A stretch of DNA of 64,000 nt, from the NCBI RefSeq assembly GCF_024490875.1, contig NZ_JACCLX010000016.1:84663-148662 (forward strand). The letters are read 5' to 3'. A program made the position numbers and the translations under genes. The stretch comes from Methanocaldococcus sp. (lineage in GTDB: Archaea > AGJL01 > Methanococci > Methanococcales > Methanocaldococcaceae). Below the pieces are notes generated by a model. That model was not told the DNA's origin. It did not search any database and was given only the letters and a program-made list of their open reading frames with translations. Of the stretch, positions 17,562 to 26,027 are shown in pieces; the stretch's first letter is position 1, and every line of letters starts with the position of its first letter.

Positions 17562-18851
17562 TTATAGTAATTTTTTACTCTCCTCTGTAAGTGTTAATTT
17601 ATTAATTCTTCCTATTTTTTCTTTTTTTATTATTTTTCTATCTTCTAATTCAGATACAATTCTCGAAACTTTTGGTTTGCTCATTCCAGTAATTTCTACT
17701 AACTCTTTTTGTGTAATATTTCCATATTTTTTTATTAAATCAATGACTATTTTTTCTTCATCAGTTAAAAAATCCCATAAAACTCCTTTTTTTAGATTTT
17801 GATATTCTTCTACAACCTTATTTAATTCTTCTACTTTTTCTTTTAATTTTTTATTTTCACTTTCCAATTTTTGTATGTATTTATTTAAACTATCAATTTT
17901 TTCTTTATATTTTTTGTTTTCGTTGATAAGTTTTTCTAATTTACTGTTATATTCAGAAACCTTTTCATTTAAAATATTAATAATTTCATCTTTATTTAAT
18001 AAATTTTTATATGTTTTATCTAATTTTTCTTCTAATTCTTTAATATTTCCCTTTAAATAAGATATTTCATCATCTTTTTTCTTTAACATTTTAGATAAAT
18101 TGTTAATTATTTTTTCATAATCTTCTAAAATTTTCTTTTTAGAGATTTTTTCTCTAATAAACAATCCTCCTAATATTAATAATCCCAATGTTAAGAAAAT
18201 GAAAATATTATTAAAAGAATTATTTCCACTTTCTATAATATTTTGATTAGGAAATTTAACAAATGTATATTTAATGGCTATTGTAAAGGTTATCTCCTTA
18301 TTTAAATGAAGATTCCATATAATTATTTGATGTTTTCCATCAGTTGTTATTTTGTAACCTGATGGAGTTACAAATAAATTACCTTGATATGAAGAAATAA
18401 CAGCACCTGGAGGTAAAATAACTTTTATAGTGGCATTCTTTGAAGAGATTGGAAAATTCATTATAAGTTGATTTATATTATTTTTTGTCCATACTGCATC
18501 AGTTACTAAGAACTTAAATGTTACATTTGCAGATTTTTTTGGAGGTATTGGTTTATTAAATTCTATGGTAACGGTAGTTACTCCTTCATTGTATAATGCA
18601 GTGTATCCACTGATACCATTTGAAGAGGACATCGTAAGATTCTTAACATTTTGTGGAATAGTAAAAGTAATACTACTAAGATTCTCATTTTTATCATTAT
18701 AGACTAATAAGGTAATAGTTTCATTTACAGTATTATCCGGATTAACAATGCACTCTATATTAGTATTTTTAATTATATATCCTAAACATATATTTGCAAA
18801 CAAAAGTAATAAAAATAAGGATATCAAAAGTTTTGTTTTAATATTTATCAC
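17562..18851 (-). CDS. Membrane-anchored winged-helix regulator with extracytoplasmic domain
   Basis: The architecture of this 429-residue protein is unusual. Residues 1-24 form a signal peptide ([18 protein letters not shown]). About 25-210 is a beta-rich extracytoplasmic domain. About 215-232 is a membrane helix ([17 protein letters not shown]). About 245-355 is a long Lys/Glu coiled coil. Residues about 365-429 form a winged-helix DNA-binding domain ([27 protein letters not shown]). This suggests a one-component sensor that reports an external signal to DNA. The annotated start is GTG at 18851, which itself lies inside GGTGATAA; the best-spaced start behind that site would be the in-frame ATT at 18842. 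The gene is 19 bases upstream of the glycosyltransferase gene. No ligand is suggested by the sequence. Confidence 0.8.
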   Translation of the reverse strand: MINIKTKLLISLFLLLLFANICLGYIIKNTNIECIVNPDNTVNETITLLVYNDKNENLSSITFTIPQNVKNLTMSSSNGISGYTALYNEGVTTVTIEFNKPIPPKKSANVTFKFLVTDAVWTKNNINQLIMNFPISSKNATIKVILPPGAVISSYQGNLFVTPSGYKITTDGKHQIIIWNLHLNKEITFTIAIKYTFVKFPNQNIIESGNNSFNNIFIFLTLGLLILGGLFIREKISKKKILEDYEKIINNLSKMLKKKDDEISYLKGNIKELEEKLDKTYKNLLNKDEIINILNEKVSEYNSKLEKLINENKKYKEKIDSLNKYIQKLESENKKLKEKVEELNKVVEEYQNLKKGVLWDFLTDEEKIVIDLIKKYGNITQKELVEITGMSKPKVSRIVSELEDRKIIKKEKIGRINKLTLTEESKKLL

Positions 18852-18976
18852 CTTAATATTATAAATATTATTGATAGATAAACTACTACTCTGTTTATAT
18901 AAACCTTATTTAATAAAATTTACTAAAAATTTTTGCTAAATAAATTTTTATTTAGAATATATTGAGGTTGAAAAAA

Positions 18977-19825
18977 ATGATAGTAAAAGATTATAGAATA
19001 TCTATAGCTATTCCTATAATTCTTTTAATATTATCAATATTGCTAATAAGTTTTAAAGGAATTCCTAAAAGTATTGATATAACAGGAGGTACAGAAATTA
19101 TAATAAAAGTAAATAAAAACATTGACATAACTCCTTTAAAAAATTCTTTACATAACATTGCTCAAGTGGAAATATTAAAATCTGCAGATGGATATTACAT
19201 TGTTGTAAGAGTAAGCGAGGATAAAGTAAATATAGCCAAAGAAAAAATTAAAGAATTTTTCCATGTTAATAGTTTAGAGAAATTAAATTATTCTGAAAAA
19301 ACTGTTGGAGCTATATTAAGTTCCAAATTCTTTGAAGAAGGTTTTAAGGCAATTTTATTTGCCTTTATATTTATGGCTATAGCTGTTTATGTTGCATTTA
19401 GAAATCTTGTGGCAAGTGGTGTTATAATCCTCTCTGCACTTTCAGATTTAATTATGGCATTAGGTGGAATGAGTTTATTTAATATACAACTTTCATCAGC
19501 AACTATTGCGGCTTTATTAATGGTTATTGGTTATAGTGTAGATTCTAACATATTACTAACTACAAGAGTTTTAAAAAGATTATCAAAAGAGTTTGATGAG
19601 GTTGTAAAAGATGCTATGAAAACTGGATTGACTATGACTTTAACTACAATCAGTGCTATGACAGTTTTATTGATAGTTGTAAAACTTTTTATTCCAGTTG
19701 CTGAGATTTTATCAAACATTGCTACAGTTTTAATTTTAGCCTTAATTGCTGATATAATAAACACATGGTTTTTGAATGCTGGAATATTAAAATACTATAT
19801 AACTCAATATAAAGGCAAAAATTAA
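18977..19825 (+). CDS. secF: Protein-export membrane protein SecF
   Basis: SecF works with SecD to help export through the Sec translocon. The protein (282 residues from the ATG at 18977, with GAGGT upstream) has a first membrane helix, the periplasmic-loop signature IDITGGTEIII (about 34-44), and five more hydrophobic segments including SDLIMALGGMSLFNIQLSSATIAALLMVIGYSVDSNILLTTR, the SecD/SecF signature in helices 4-5. A TTG fifteen bases upstream is an unlikely start. The usual partner secD is not adjacent here: the next gene is on the opposite strand, with stop codons overlapping by four bases. Confidence 0.92.
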   Translation: MIVKDYRISIAIPIILLILSILLISFKGIPKSIDITGGTEIIIKVNKNIDITPLKNSLHNIAQVEILKSADGYYIVVRVSEDKVNIAKEKIKEFFHVNSLEKLNYSEKTVGAILSSKFFEEGFKAILFAFIFMAIAVYVAFRNLVASGVIILSALSDLIMALGGMSLFNIQLSSATIAALLMVIGYSVDSNILLTTRVLKRLSKEFDEVVKDAMKTGLTMTLTTISAMTVLLIVVKLFIPVAEILSNIATVLILALIADIINTWFLNAGILKYYITQYKGKN

Positions 19826-20325
19826 AAATATTCTTTTTTTAAGATTTCTAAAAATTTTTTAATACCCTTTTCTATTCCACTTTTTTGCCTTTCTTTAACA
19901 TTTTCAAAAGTTAATAAGTTTGCATAAACATCAGATGTAAATAAATATATATTATAATCTGTAACTATACAAATAGCCCCTCTTCCAATTCCAGCAGTAG
20001 TTCCAATACATATATTGGCATTTAATTTTTTCTTTAAACTGTTAGCCATTAACTTTGCCACTTCTAAATCTTTCTCTTCGCTGTATGCCTTTGCATATTT
20101 ATAATTATAATCTGGCTCTGGAAGTTTTACATCTAACAATTTCTCAGCCCCATATATTGATGGAACAAACATAGATACTAAAACTTTAACATTTTTTATT
20201 AATCTTAAATCTTCATCAGAAAATAAATATTTATATTCAAAATTTTCATAGCCAGATGAAGCTTTGTGTATGGTTAAACCAATATTTGCATGAGTAAAAC
20301 ATTCAGCAGTAGCCACTGTAATCAT
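19822..20325 (-). CDS. UPF0254 family protein
   Basis: The 167-residue protein matches the archaeal UPF0254 family recalled from methanogens, with the N-terminal ATAECFTHANIGLTIHKASSGY and the glycine-rich NICIGTTAGIGRGAICIVTD segment near residue 105. The latter resembles a small-molecule binding loop, but no function is established. It is soluble, with no signal peptide. Its stop overlaps the secF stop by four bases in a convergent pair, and its start is divergent from the methyltransferase gene with 20 bases between starts. Confidence 0.75.
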   Translation of the reverse strand: MITVATAECFTHANIGLTIHKASSGYENFEYKYLFSDEDLRLIKNVKVLVSMFVPSIYGAEKLLDVKLPEPDYNYKYAKAYSEEKDLEVAKLMANSLKKKLNANICIGTTAGIGRGAICIVTDYNIYLFTSDVYANLLTFENVKERQKSGIEKGIKKFLEILKKEYF

Positions 20326-20345
20326 ATTATCACTTCGTGGTATTT

Positions 20346-21047
20346 ATGGGAATTAAAGATTACTATGATAAATTGGCAAAAAACTATGATAAGTTATATA
20401 AAAACAAGTATATGAGAATTGTGGAAAAGGAAATTATAAAAAAAGAAATTAAGGATAATGATTTTGTTTTGGACATTGGCTGTGGAACTGGGGAGCAATT
20501 AAAAATTTTAAATAAAGCAATTGGTTTAGATATATCAATAGAAATGGCTAAAATAGCAAATAAAAAAACTAATAAACCAGTTGTTGTAGCAAATGCTGAA
20601 TTTATACCCTTTAAAAATAAAAGTTTTGATAAAGTTATATCGTTTTTTGGAGCATTAAATCATTGTAATATAAAGAAAGTTTTTAAAGAGGTAAAGAGAG
20701 TTTTAAAGGATGATGGAGTTTTTATATTTACAGTGGCAAATATCTATGATATAAAATGGATATTAAAGAATATTATAAAAGGTAACTTTAAAAAAATAAG
20801 AAAATCATTAAAGAAAAGAAAAGGGACTATAATAAAAGTAGTTGATGGAGAAAAAATAAAAGTAAAAACAAGATTTTATGACTTCAAAGAAATTGAGGAA
20901 CTCCTAAAAAAAGAAGGTTTTGAAATATTATACACCTTTGGAGCAAATATTACAAACTCTCCATTGGATATGTTTATTTATAAAAGTTCTTTAAAGAATT
21001 TTGCCTCCTATATTGGCTTTGTTGTTAAAAAGAAGAATAAACGCTAA
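20346..21047 (+). CDS. Class I SAM-dependent methyltransferase
   Basis: The 233-residue protein begins at an ATG (20346) with GTGG just upstream; a GTG nine bases earlier is in frame but lies within the ribosome site. Motif I is FVLDIGCGTGEQLKIL (about 38-53), motif II is GLDIS, and the post-I segment ANAEFIPFKNKSFDKVISFFGALNHC resembles UbiE/COQ5-type enzymes. The basic segment KKIRKSLKKRKGT (about 154-166) is a local addition. Substrate unknown: small-molecule or RNA methylation are both possible. It is convergent with the GGGP synthase gene, 11 bases apart. Confidence 0.8.
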   Translation: MGIKDYYDKLAKNYDKLYKNKYMRIVEKEIIKKEIKDNDFVLDIGCGTGEQLKILNKAIGLDISIEMAKIANKKTNKPVVVANAEFIPFKNKSFDKVISFFGALNHCNIKKVFKEVKRVLKDDGVFIFTVANIYDIKWILKNIIKGNFKKIRKSLKKRKGTIIKVVDGEKIKVKTRFYDFKEIEELLKKEGFEILYTFGANITNSPLDMFIYKSSLKNFASYIGFVVKKKNKR

Positions 21048-21058
21048 TCTTATTATTT

Positions 21059-21826
21059 TTATTTAACCTTATTTTTTAATTTTTCTTTTCCTGCCCTTTT
21101 TATTGCGTCATACATCATCTCAACAGCATTAGGATTTTTCTCCAACAGATTACCAGTAACTATTGCATCAGCTCCTGCTAAAACTTTTTCATAGGCAATT
21201 TCTGGCTTTCTAATTCCTCCACCAACTATTATATTGATATTAGATAGTTTTTTTGATAAAGCTATTGTTTCATTATTCACTGGATACTCTGCCCCACTAC
21301 CAGCCTCTAAATAAGCCCATCTCATTCCAAAGAACTTTGCTGATAAACAATACATGGCTGTAATATTTGGTTTATTCTGTGGGATTTCTCTAATTTCCCC
21401 AATGTAACCAACTGCTGTTTTTCTTACTGGCTCTATACAGAGATAAGCCATAGGAATAGGCTCTAACTTGTATTTTAAAATTGTTATCGCCCCTAAAGTT
21501 GGAGCAGTTACAACCCAGTAAGTATTTGTTGAATTCATTAAACTCATATAAAAAACAGCATCAGCATACTTTGATAATCCATCTACATTCCCAGGAAATA
21601 AAAGTATAGGAAGTTTAGTTATCTTTTTTATAGTTTTCACTTTCTCATCTAAATCAATTATTCCAATACTACCTCCAACCATTATAGCATCTGCATAATC
21701 CTTAATTTTTTCTGATATTTCTTCAATATTTTCCTCTTCTGGGTCTAATAAAGTTAAATAAACTGCTCCTTCTTCTTCAATAATTTGTGTTAATTTTTTC
21801 TCAACCTTTCCTATTTTTATTTCCAT
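21059..21826 (-). CDS. Geranylgeranylglyceryl phosphate synthase
   Basis: This TIM-barrel prenyltransferase joins geranylgeranyl diphosphate to sn-glycerol-1-phosphate, the first committed ether-lipid step in archaea. The 255-residue sequence contains LLDPEEENIEEI, ADAIMVGGSIGI, LPILLFPGNVDGLSKYADAVFYMSLMNS, LEAGSGAEYPV and IIVGGGIRKPEIA, which are the phosphate-binding and active-site segments of the family. Length and start (GGTGAAAGT before ATG) are normal. The dehydroquinate synthase gene is upstream on the same strand with a 77-base gap. Confidence 0.93.
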   Translation of the reverse strand: MEIKIGKVEKKLTQIIEEEGAVYLTLLDPEEENIEEISEKIKDYADAIMVGGSIGIIDLDEKVKTIKKITKLPILLFPGNVDGLSKYADAVFYMSLMNSTNTYWVVTAPTLGAITILKYKLEPIPMAYLCIEPVRKTAVGYIGEIREIPQNKPNITAMYCLSAKFFGMRWAYLEAGSGAEYPVNNETIALSKKLSNINIIVGGGIRKPEIAYEKVLAGADAIVTGNLLEKNPNAVEMMYDAIKRAGKEKLKNKVK

Positions 21827-21903
21827 ACTTTCACCAAAATAGAAGATTGAAATTTTAAAATAAATCTAAAAGATTATATTTAAAAATAGCAATTATTTAC
21901 TAT

Positions 21904-22989
21904 TCACTTTTCAATTATTGTTTCCTTTATAGCCATCCCAAAATGTCTCGCATATTCATCTGGTCTTATTAAAACTTTGTCTCCTGGTTTTAAATCTACA
22001 ACAGAAACTGGTTCTCCTTTTTCATTCACCAATCTTATAGTTTCAGCGTTTTGTAATATTGTTCTAATTATATCTCCTTTATACTCTGCCTCAATTAATA
22101 TTAAGGGTCTTCTTTCAATTTTAACTCTGCCAACTATTGCCTCTCTTGCGTTACCATCCTTATCAACTATTAAAACCTTATCTCCTGCCTTTAATTCACT
22201 TAAATATTTTGTTTTATTTCCTGGGCATAATATATAGGCATGAACAGGTCCTGCATTAACTCTGAAAGGTCTTGTAGATACATAAGGATTTTCCACAGTT
22301 TCAGAATGCACTAAGAATAAACCTCTTGAATATGAACCAATTAACATTCCCTCCCCAATGTTCATTAAAGAACAGGTATCAATACAAACCCTATCTCCAC
22401 TACCTATTGGTTCTACTTTTGTAATAGTTGCTACATCTAATTTTACTTTCTCTTTATTCATATCTTCAATTAGTTTTGATAATTCTTTTATATCTTCAAT
22501 GTTTTTTAGATTGAATAGAACTCCATCCGTCCCTTTTTCTAAAATCTCATAGGCAACTTTTGCCTCATCAACTGAATCAACACTTGCAATAATCTTTACA
22601 TCTCTATTAAATAAATCTGCTATTAAGTTTTCTAATGGAATTATAGTCCAATCTCTACCCTCTAATATAATATTATCAACAAAGCCATATCTTGCAACTT
22701 CTGAAGCAAATTCTTCATCTTCTTTTGACTCTATAGGAATGTATATAGCAGTTTCTTTCCCTAAATTTTTTGCCTCTTTTAAAAATTCTAAGTTGTCATC
22801 TTTATTTATTAAAACGATGTCAGCATCCAAAGAATTTGAAGCAACTTTAATATTACCCAATTCTTTAATTTTTTCAATATCTTCTGGCTCAGCAACAATT
22901 ACGGGAATTGATGACTCCAAAGCCATTTTTACAATTTCTTTCTTATCTTCCCAATTATCTCCTGTAACTCTAACCCATCCAAATTTCAT
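21904..22989 (-). CDS. aroB': Archaeal 3-dehydroquinate synthase (DHQS II)
   Basis: In methanogens this enzyme makes 3-dehydroquinate from a 6-deoxy-5-ketofructose-derived precursor with NAD+, replacing AroB. The 361-residue sequence starts MKFGWVRVTGDNWEDKK and includes the conserved EPIGSGDRVCIDTCSLMNIGEGMLIGS and NAGPVHAYILCPGNKTKYLSEL, hallmarks of the family. AGGTGAAAAT precedes the ATG. It supplies the shikimate pathway; aroD, the next enzyme, is also in this window but 11 kb away. No regulatory site is clear in the promoter region. Confidence 0.95.
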   Translation of the reverse strand: MKFGWVRVTGDNWEDKKEIVKMALESSIPVIVAEPEDIEKIKELGNIKVASNSLDADIVLINKDDNLEFLKEAKNLGKETAIYIPIESKEDEEFASEVARYGFVDNIILEGRDWTIIPLENLIADLFNRDVKIIASVDSVDEAKVAYEILEKGTDGVLFNLKNIEDIKELSKLIEDMNKEKVKLDVATITKVEPIGSGDRVCIDTCSLMNIGEGMLIGSYSRGLFLVHSETVENPYVSTRPFRVNAGPVHAYILCPGNKTKYLSELKAGDKVLIVDKDGNAREAIVGRVKIERRPLILIEAEYKGDIIRTILQNAETIRLVNEKGEPVSVVDLKPGDKVLIRPDEYARHFGMAIKETIIEK

Positions 22990-23057
22990 ATTTTCACCTA
23001 TTCACAAAATATTAACATTAAAAATAGTCCGTAATGATGATATATATATCTTATAAT

Positions 23058-23600
23058 TTATAATAGATTACAATGTCTCTTTATTATTTCGCTTTCATCT
23101 AAGTTTAATTTTTTCATAATTTCGGCAATAACTAAATCTAAGAATATTAATGCCATTTCTTCAAATGCTGTTCCCATTGGTAAGTAATTTGATTTTTTAA
23201 TAGGTAATTGTATGGTTAAATCTACCAACTTTATTATAGAGCCACTCTCACAAACAATAGCAACAATATTATTATTTATCTTTTTAGCCTTTTTAGCTAC
23301 AATTAAAACACTCTCTGTCTTTCCACTACCTGTTATTAAAATTAATAAATCATCCTTTTCGTAAGATGGCGTTGTTGTATCTCCAACAAAATAAGAGTTA
23401 AAGCCAAGATGCATCAATCTCATAGCAAAGGATCTTCCTACATATCCACTTCTTCCTACCCCAAATACAAAAATTTTTTTTGCATTAATTATTTTATGTA
23501 CTAATAAATTCATTTTTTGTTTCCATTCATCTTCAATATAAAAATTTTTTAATATATTAATATTTTGTAAAACAATTTCAAGTTCTTCCAATTTCGACAC
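23058..23600 (-). CDS. hxlB: 6-phospho-3-hexuloisomerase
   Basis: The 180-residue SIS-domain protein matches the MJ1247-type 6-phospho-3-hexuloisomerase that interconverts hexulose-6-phosphate and fructose-6-phosphate in the archaeal ribulose-monophosphate route for pentose supply. Diagnostic segments are FVFGVGRSGYVGRSFAMRLMHLGF (about 43-66), DDLLILITGSGKTESV and LPMGTAFEEMALIFLD. The coordinates start at a GTG at 23600; a TTG at 23591 is better placed behind AGGTG, so the protein may be three residues shorter. The synthase partner (hxlA or a fused fae-hps) is not nearby. Confidence 0.9.
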   Translation of the reverse strand: MSKLEELEIVLQNINILKNFYIEDEWKQKMNLLVHKIINAKKIFVFGVGRSGYVGRSFAMRLMHLGFNSYFVGDTTTPSYEKDDLLILITGSGKTESVLIVAKKAKKINNNIVAIVCESGSIIKLVDLTIQLPIKKSNYLPMGTAFEEMALIFLDLVIAEIMKKLNLDESEIIKRHCNLL

Positions 23601-23685
23601 CTATCGAATTTATTTTCATAAATATATCCAAATTTATTGATTAATATTTTAAAAATAAAAACAAATTTAATTTAAAAATTAAAAA

Positions 23686-23796
23686 TGGTGGGGGTGCTGG
23701 GATTTGAACCCAGGTCCAGGGATTTCTCCTGCCATGGTCCAGTGCCCTATAGGCATCTGGAGTCCCCGATGATAGACCTGGCTACACCACACCCCC
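23686..23796 (-). tRNA. tRNA-Trp (anticodon CCA), intron-containing, CCA tail encoded
   Basis: The minus strand gives acceptor GGGGGTG pairing with CACCCCC, discriminator A, encoded CCA, a T arm CTGGG-TTCAAAT-CCCAG, a D arm with AGCCAGGTC, and an anticodon stem GGGGA/TCCCT around the loop CT-CCA-GA once the intron is removed. The variable region is four bases. Intron removal is needed for a normal loop. A TATA-like sequence on the minus strand (23819-23826) lies about 25 bases upstream. Confidence 0.95.
23724..23756 (-). other. 33-nt tRNA-Trp intron with bulge-helix-bulge splice sites
   Basis: The intron follows base 37. CTCC of the anticodon loop pairs with GGAG near the 3' end of the intron, giving the four-pair central helix. 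The three-base bulges are AGA (cut after AG) and AAA (cut after AA). The intron closes its own stem TGCC/GGCA. This is the standard archaeal splicing endonuclease substrate. It is too short to hold a box C/D guide like the haloarchaeal tRNA-Trp intron. Confidence 0.9.
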
Positions 23797-23971
23797 TCAT
23801 TAACAACACATATAAAAAATTATAAGGGAATATTTAAACTTTACGGTTTATAGGTTTTAAATATAACGATGAATTTTTATTAAAAATAGTATTTTAGTTT
23901 CTTTTATATATCAGATTTTACTTCTTTATTGTTTATATTAAAATCTATATAACTTATCAAAGGTGTAAATT

Positions 23972-24838
23972 ATGATTTTATTAGACGAAAATACAAGAGC
24001 AATAGTTCAAGGAATAACTGGAAAACAGGGAAGTTTTCATACAAAAAAAATGTTAGAATGTGGAACAAAAATTGTTGGTGGAGTTACTCCAGGAAAGGGA
24101 GGAATGAATGTTCATGGAGTTCCAGTTTTTGATACTGTTAAAGAGGCAGTTAAAGAAACAGATGCTAATGCATCGGTAATTTTTGTTCCAGCACCATTTG
24201 CTAAGGATGCTGTTTTTGAAGCAATAGATGCAGGATTGGATTTAATTGTCGTTATAACTGAGCATATTCCTATTCAGGATACAATGGAATTCGTAAATTA
24301 TGCAGAAGATTTAGGAGTTAAAATTATTGGTCCTAATACACCAGGAATAGCCTCTCCAAAAGTAGGAAAACTTGGAATTATACCAATGGAAGTTTTAAAT
24401 GTTGGTAATATAGGAATAGTTTCAAGAAGTGGAACTTTAACTTATGAGATTGCACATCAAATAAAAAAGGCAGGTTTAGGAGTATCAACATGTGTAGGAA
24501 TTGGCGGAGATCCGATAACTGGGTTAAGATATAAAGAAATTTTAGAGCTATTTGAAGAGGATGATGAAACTGAGGCTGTTGTATTAATTGGAGAAATTGG
24601 AGGAGGTGCTGAGGAAGAGGCAAGTAAGTTTATAAAAAAGATGAAAAAGCCAGTTATAGGATATATTGCAGGACAGTCTGCTCCAGAAGGTAAAAGAATG
24701 GGGCATGCAGGGGCAATAATTGAAAAAGGAAAGGGAACTGCTGAGAGTAAAATGAAAGCCTTAAAAGAAGCAGGGGCTTATGTGGCAAAAAGAATATCAG
24801 ATATCCCAAAAATACTAATAGAAATTAATAGAGATTAG
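23972..24838 (+). CDS. sucD: Succinyl-CoA synthetase alpha subunit
   Basis: The alpha subunit carries the phosphohistidine of the ADP-forming CoA ligase. The 288-residue sequence has the CoA-binding [23 protein letters not shown] at residues 16-38, [20 protein letters not shown], and the catalytic histidine in MGHAGAIIE (about residue 247). Length is normal. AGGTG precedes the ATG. The beta subunit gene (sucC) is not adjacent, as in M. jannaschii from memory. In methanogens the enzyme serves the incomplete reductive citric acid route. Confidence 0.95.
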   Translation: MILLDENTRAIVQGITGKQGSFHTKKMLECGTKIVGGVTPGKGGMNVHGVPVFDTVKEAVKETDANASVIFVPAPFAKDAVFEAIDAGLDLIVVITEHIPIQDTMEFVNYAEDLGVKIIGPNTPGIASPKVGKLGIIPMEVLNVGNIGIVSRSGTLTYEIAHQIKKAGLGVSTCVGIGGDPITGLRYKEILELFEEDDETEAVVLIGEIGGGAEEEASKFIKKMKKPVIGYIAGQSAPEGKRMGHAGAIIEKGKGTAESKMKALKEAGAYVAKRISDIPKILIEINRD

Positions 24839-24958
24839 AAAACCTAATATCCATAAATGTATAAAGTAATGGATATATGATAACATAAAATTTAAATGAA
24901 AAACTTTATATTTTATTTTTTAAAATTAATTTTTAACTTTTCCACATAGGGGGATAAT

Positions 24959-25297
24959 ATGTCAAAAAGAGTATTATTAAAACTGTTTATTGAAGAAAAG
25001 AATATTAATAAGGCTATAAATATTATGACCATGGCTAAAATTTCTGGATTCTTTTTGCATAAATATAGGGGTATATCAGCAGATAAGTTTAAAACTCTAA
25101 AAAAGGAGGATTTAGAAGATATTAATAAAGTTTATGAAATTATAAATAAAGAATCTGATAAAGCTGTTATTATAGGAACAGTTGTTAAAGAAGAGAAATC
25201 TAAAAAAATAGAGGAATTACTAAAAGAAAAAATGTTAAATGATAAATGGACATTAATTAAAATCCCAATATTAAAAGTTAAGGTTCATAAGGTTTAA
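24959..25297 (+). CDS. Small PII-like protein, copy 1
   Basis: The 112-residue protein resembles the archaeal family of nitrogen-regulatory-PII homologues (Nit_Regul_Hom). It has an N-terminal beta strand (VLLKLFIEE), a helix with KAINIM, then the ISGFFLHKYRGIS segment and a C-terminal strand. About a third of the residues match the next gene, including the SGFFL/TGFFL and GIS/GMS positions, so the two are tandem duplicates. GGGGGATAAT precedes the ATG. It opens a four-gene run ending in atwA. The ligand and target are unknown; the family assignment is from memory of the fold. Confidence 0.65.
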   Translation: MSKRVLLKLFIEEKNINKAINIMTMAKISGFFLHKYRGISADKFKTLKKEDLEDINKVYEIINKESDKAVIIGTVVKEEKSKKIEELLKEKMLNDKWTLIKIPILKVKVHKV

Positions 25298-25307
25298 AGG
25301 TGAAAGA

Positions 25308-25634
25308 ATGAAAATTTTACTGTATTTATTCGTCGAAAGTGAAAATGTTGGGAAGGCAATAAATGCATTATCAGAGGGAGGAATAACAGGATTTTTTTTA
25401 TATGATTATAAAGGGATGTCTCCTCAGGATTGGCACGGATTTTTGTTAGATGAAGATCCTGAAATGGCTATAAAGGCTGTTAGCGATTTAGCACAAAATG
25501 CTATCTTAATTGGTACTGTTGTTAGTGAAAGCAAACTTATGGAGTTAGAAAAAATTATAGACGAAAAACTTGCTGATTGTAAATACACTATAATTGAAAT
25601 CCCAATAGAGGGAATTATTGTAAATATGCCTTAA
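25308..25634 (+). CDS. Small PII-like protein, copy 2
   Basis: The 108-residue paralogue of the preceding gene reads ILLYLFVESENVGKAINAL, then ITGFFLYDYKGMSPQDW, DPEMAIKAVSDLAQNAILIGTVVSE and a C-terminal strand IIEIPIEGIIV. It is more acidic than copy 1. Spacing of ten bases after copy 1 and 13 before the UPF0251 gene, each with its own GGTGA- or GGAG-type ribosome site, indicates one transcript. Two related chains could form a mixed trimer as PII proteins do; this is inference only. Confidence 0.65.
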   Translation: MKILLYLFVESENVGKAINALSEGGITGFFLYDYKGMSPQDWHGFLLDEDPEMAIKAVSDLAQNAILIGTVVSESKLMELEKIIDEKLADCKYTIIEIPIEGIIVNMP

Positions 25635-25647
25635 ATGAGGAGATGAT

Positions 25648-26025
25648 ATGGGTAGAAGAGGAAGACCAAAGATACCAAGATTTATATCTGAGGAACCTAA
25701 GTTTAGAATATTTAAACCTCATGGAGTACCTTTTGGACATTTAGATAAAGTTGTATTAACAGTAGATGAATTAGAGGCTATTAGGTTAGTTGATTATATG
25801 GACTTTACTCAGGAAGAGGCGGCAAAGTTAATGGGTATTTCAAGAAGAGTATTGTGGAGTTTATTAAAAGAAGGTAGGAAAAAGATATCTGATGCATTGA
25901 TAAATGGAAAAATCATAATTATTGAAGGTGGTTTTTACAAAATTAGAGAATGTGGTTTTTGTATGAGAAATAGATTTGGAATAAAAAAACATTGTAGGAA
26001 TATAAACAATATGAATGGTGAGTAG
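25648..26025 (+). CDS. UPF0251 (DUF134) DNA-binding protein
   Basis: The 125-residue protein begins [11 protein letters not shown] and has the family segment [29 protein letters not shown] followed by a sigma-70 region-4-like helix-turn-helix ([32 protein letters not shown]). The C-terminus has CGFCMRN and a later C, a possible metal site. Family members are predicted DNA-binding proteins of unknown role. It ends two bases before the atwA start, so the pair is tightly coupled, and I infer a link to methyl-CoM reductase activation or its regulation. Confidence 0.85.
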   Translation: MGRRGRPKIPRFISEEPKFRIFKPHGVPFGHLDKVVLTVDELEAIRLVDYMDFTQEEAAKLMGISRRVLWSLLKEGRKKISDALINGKIIIIEGGFYKIRECGFCMRNRFGIKKHCRNINNMNGE

Positions 26026-26027
26026 TT

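Noticed and set aside
23591..23600. Certain choice of hxlB start
   Set aside because: GTG at 23600 and TTG at 23591 are both plausible; the spacing favours the TTG but the M. jannaschii protein as remembered begins at the longer form, so I did not shift it.
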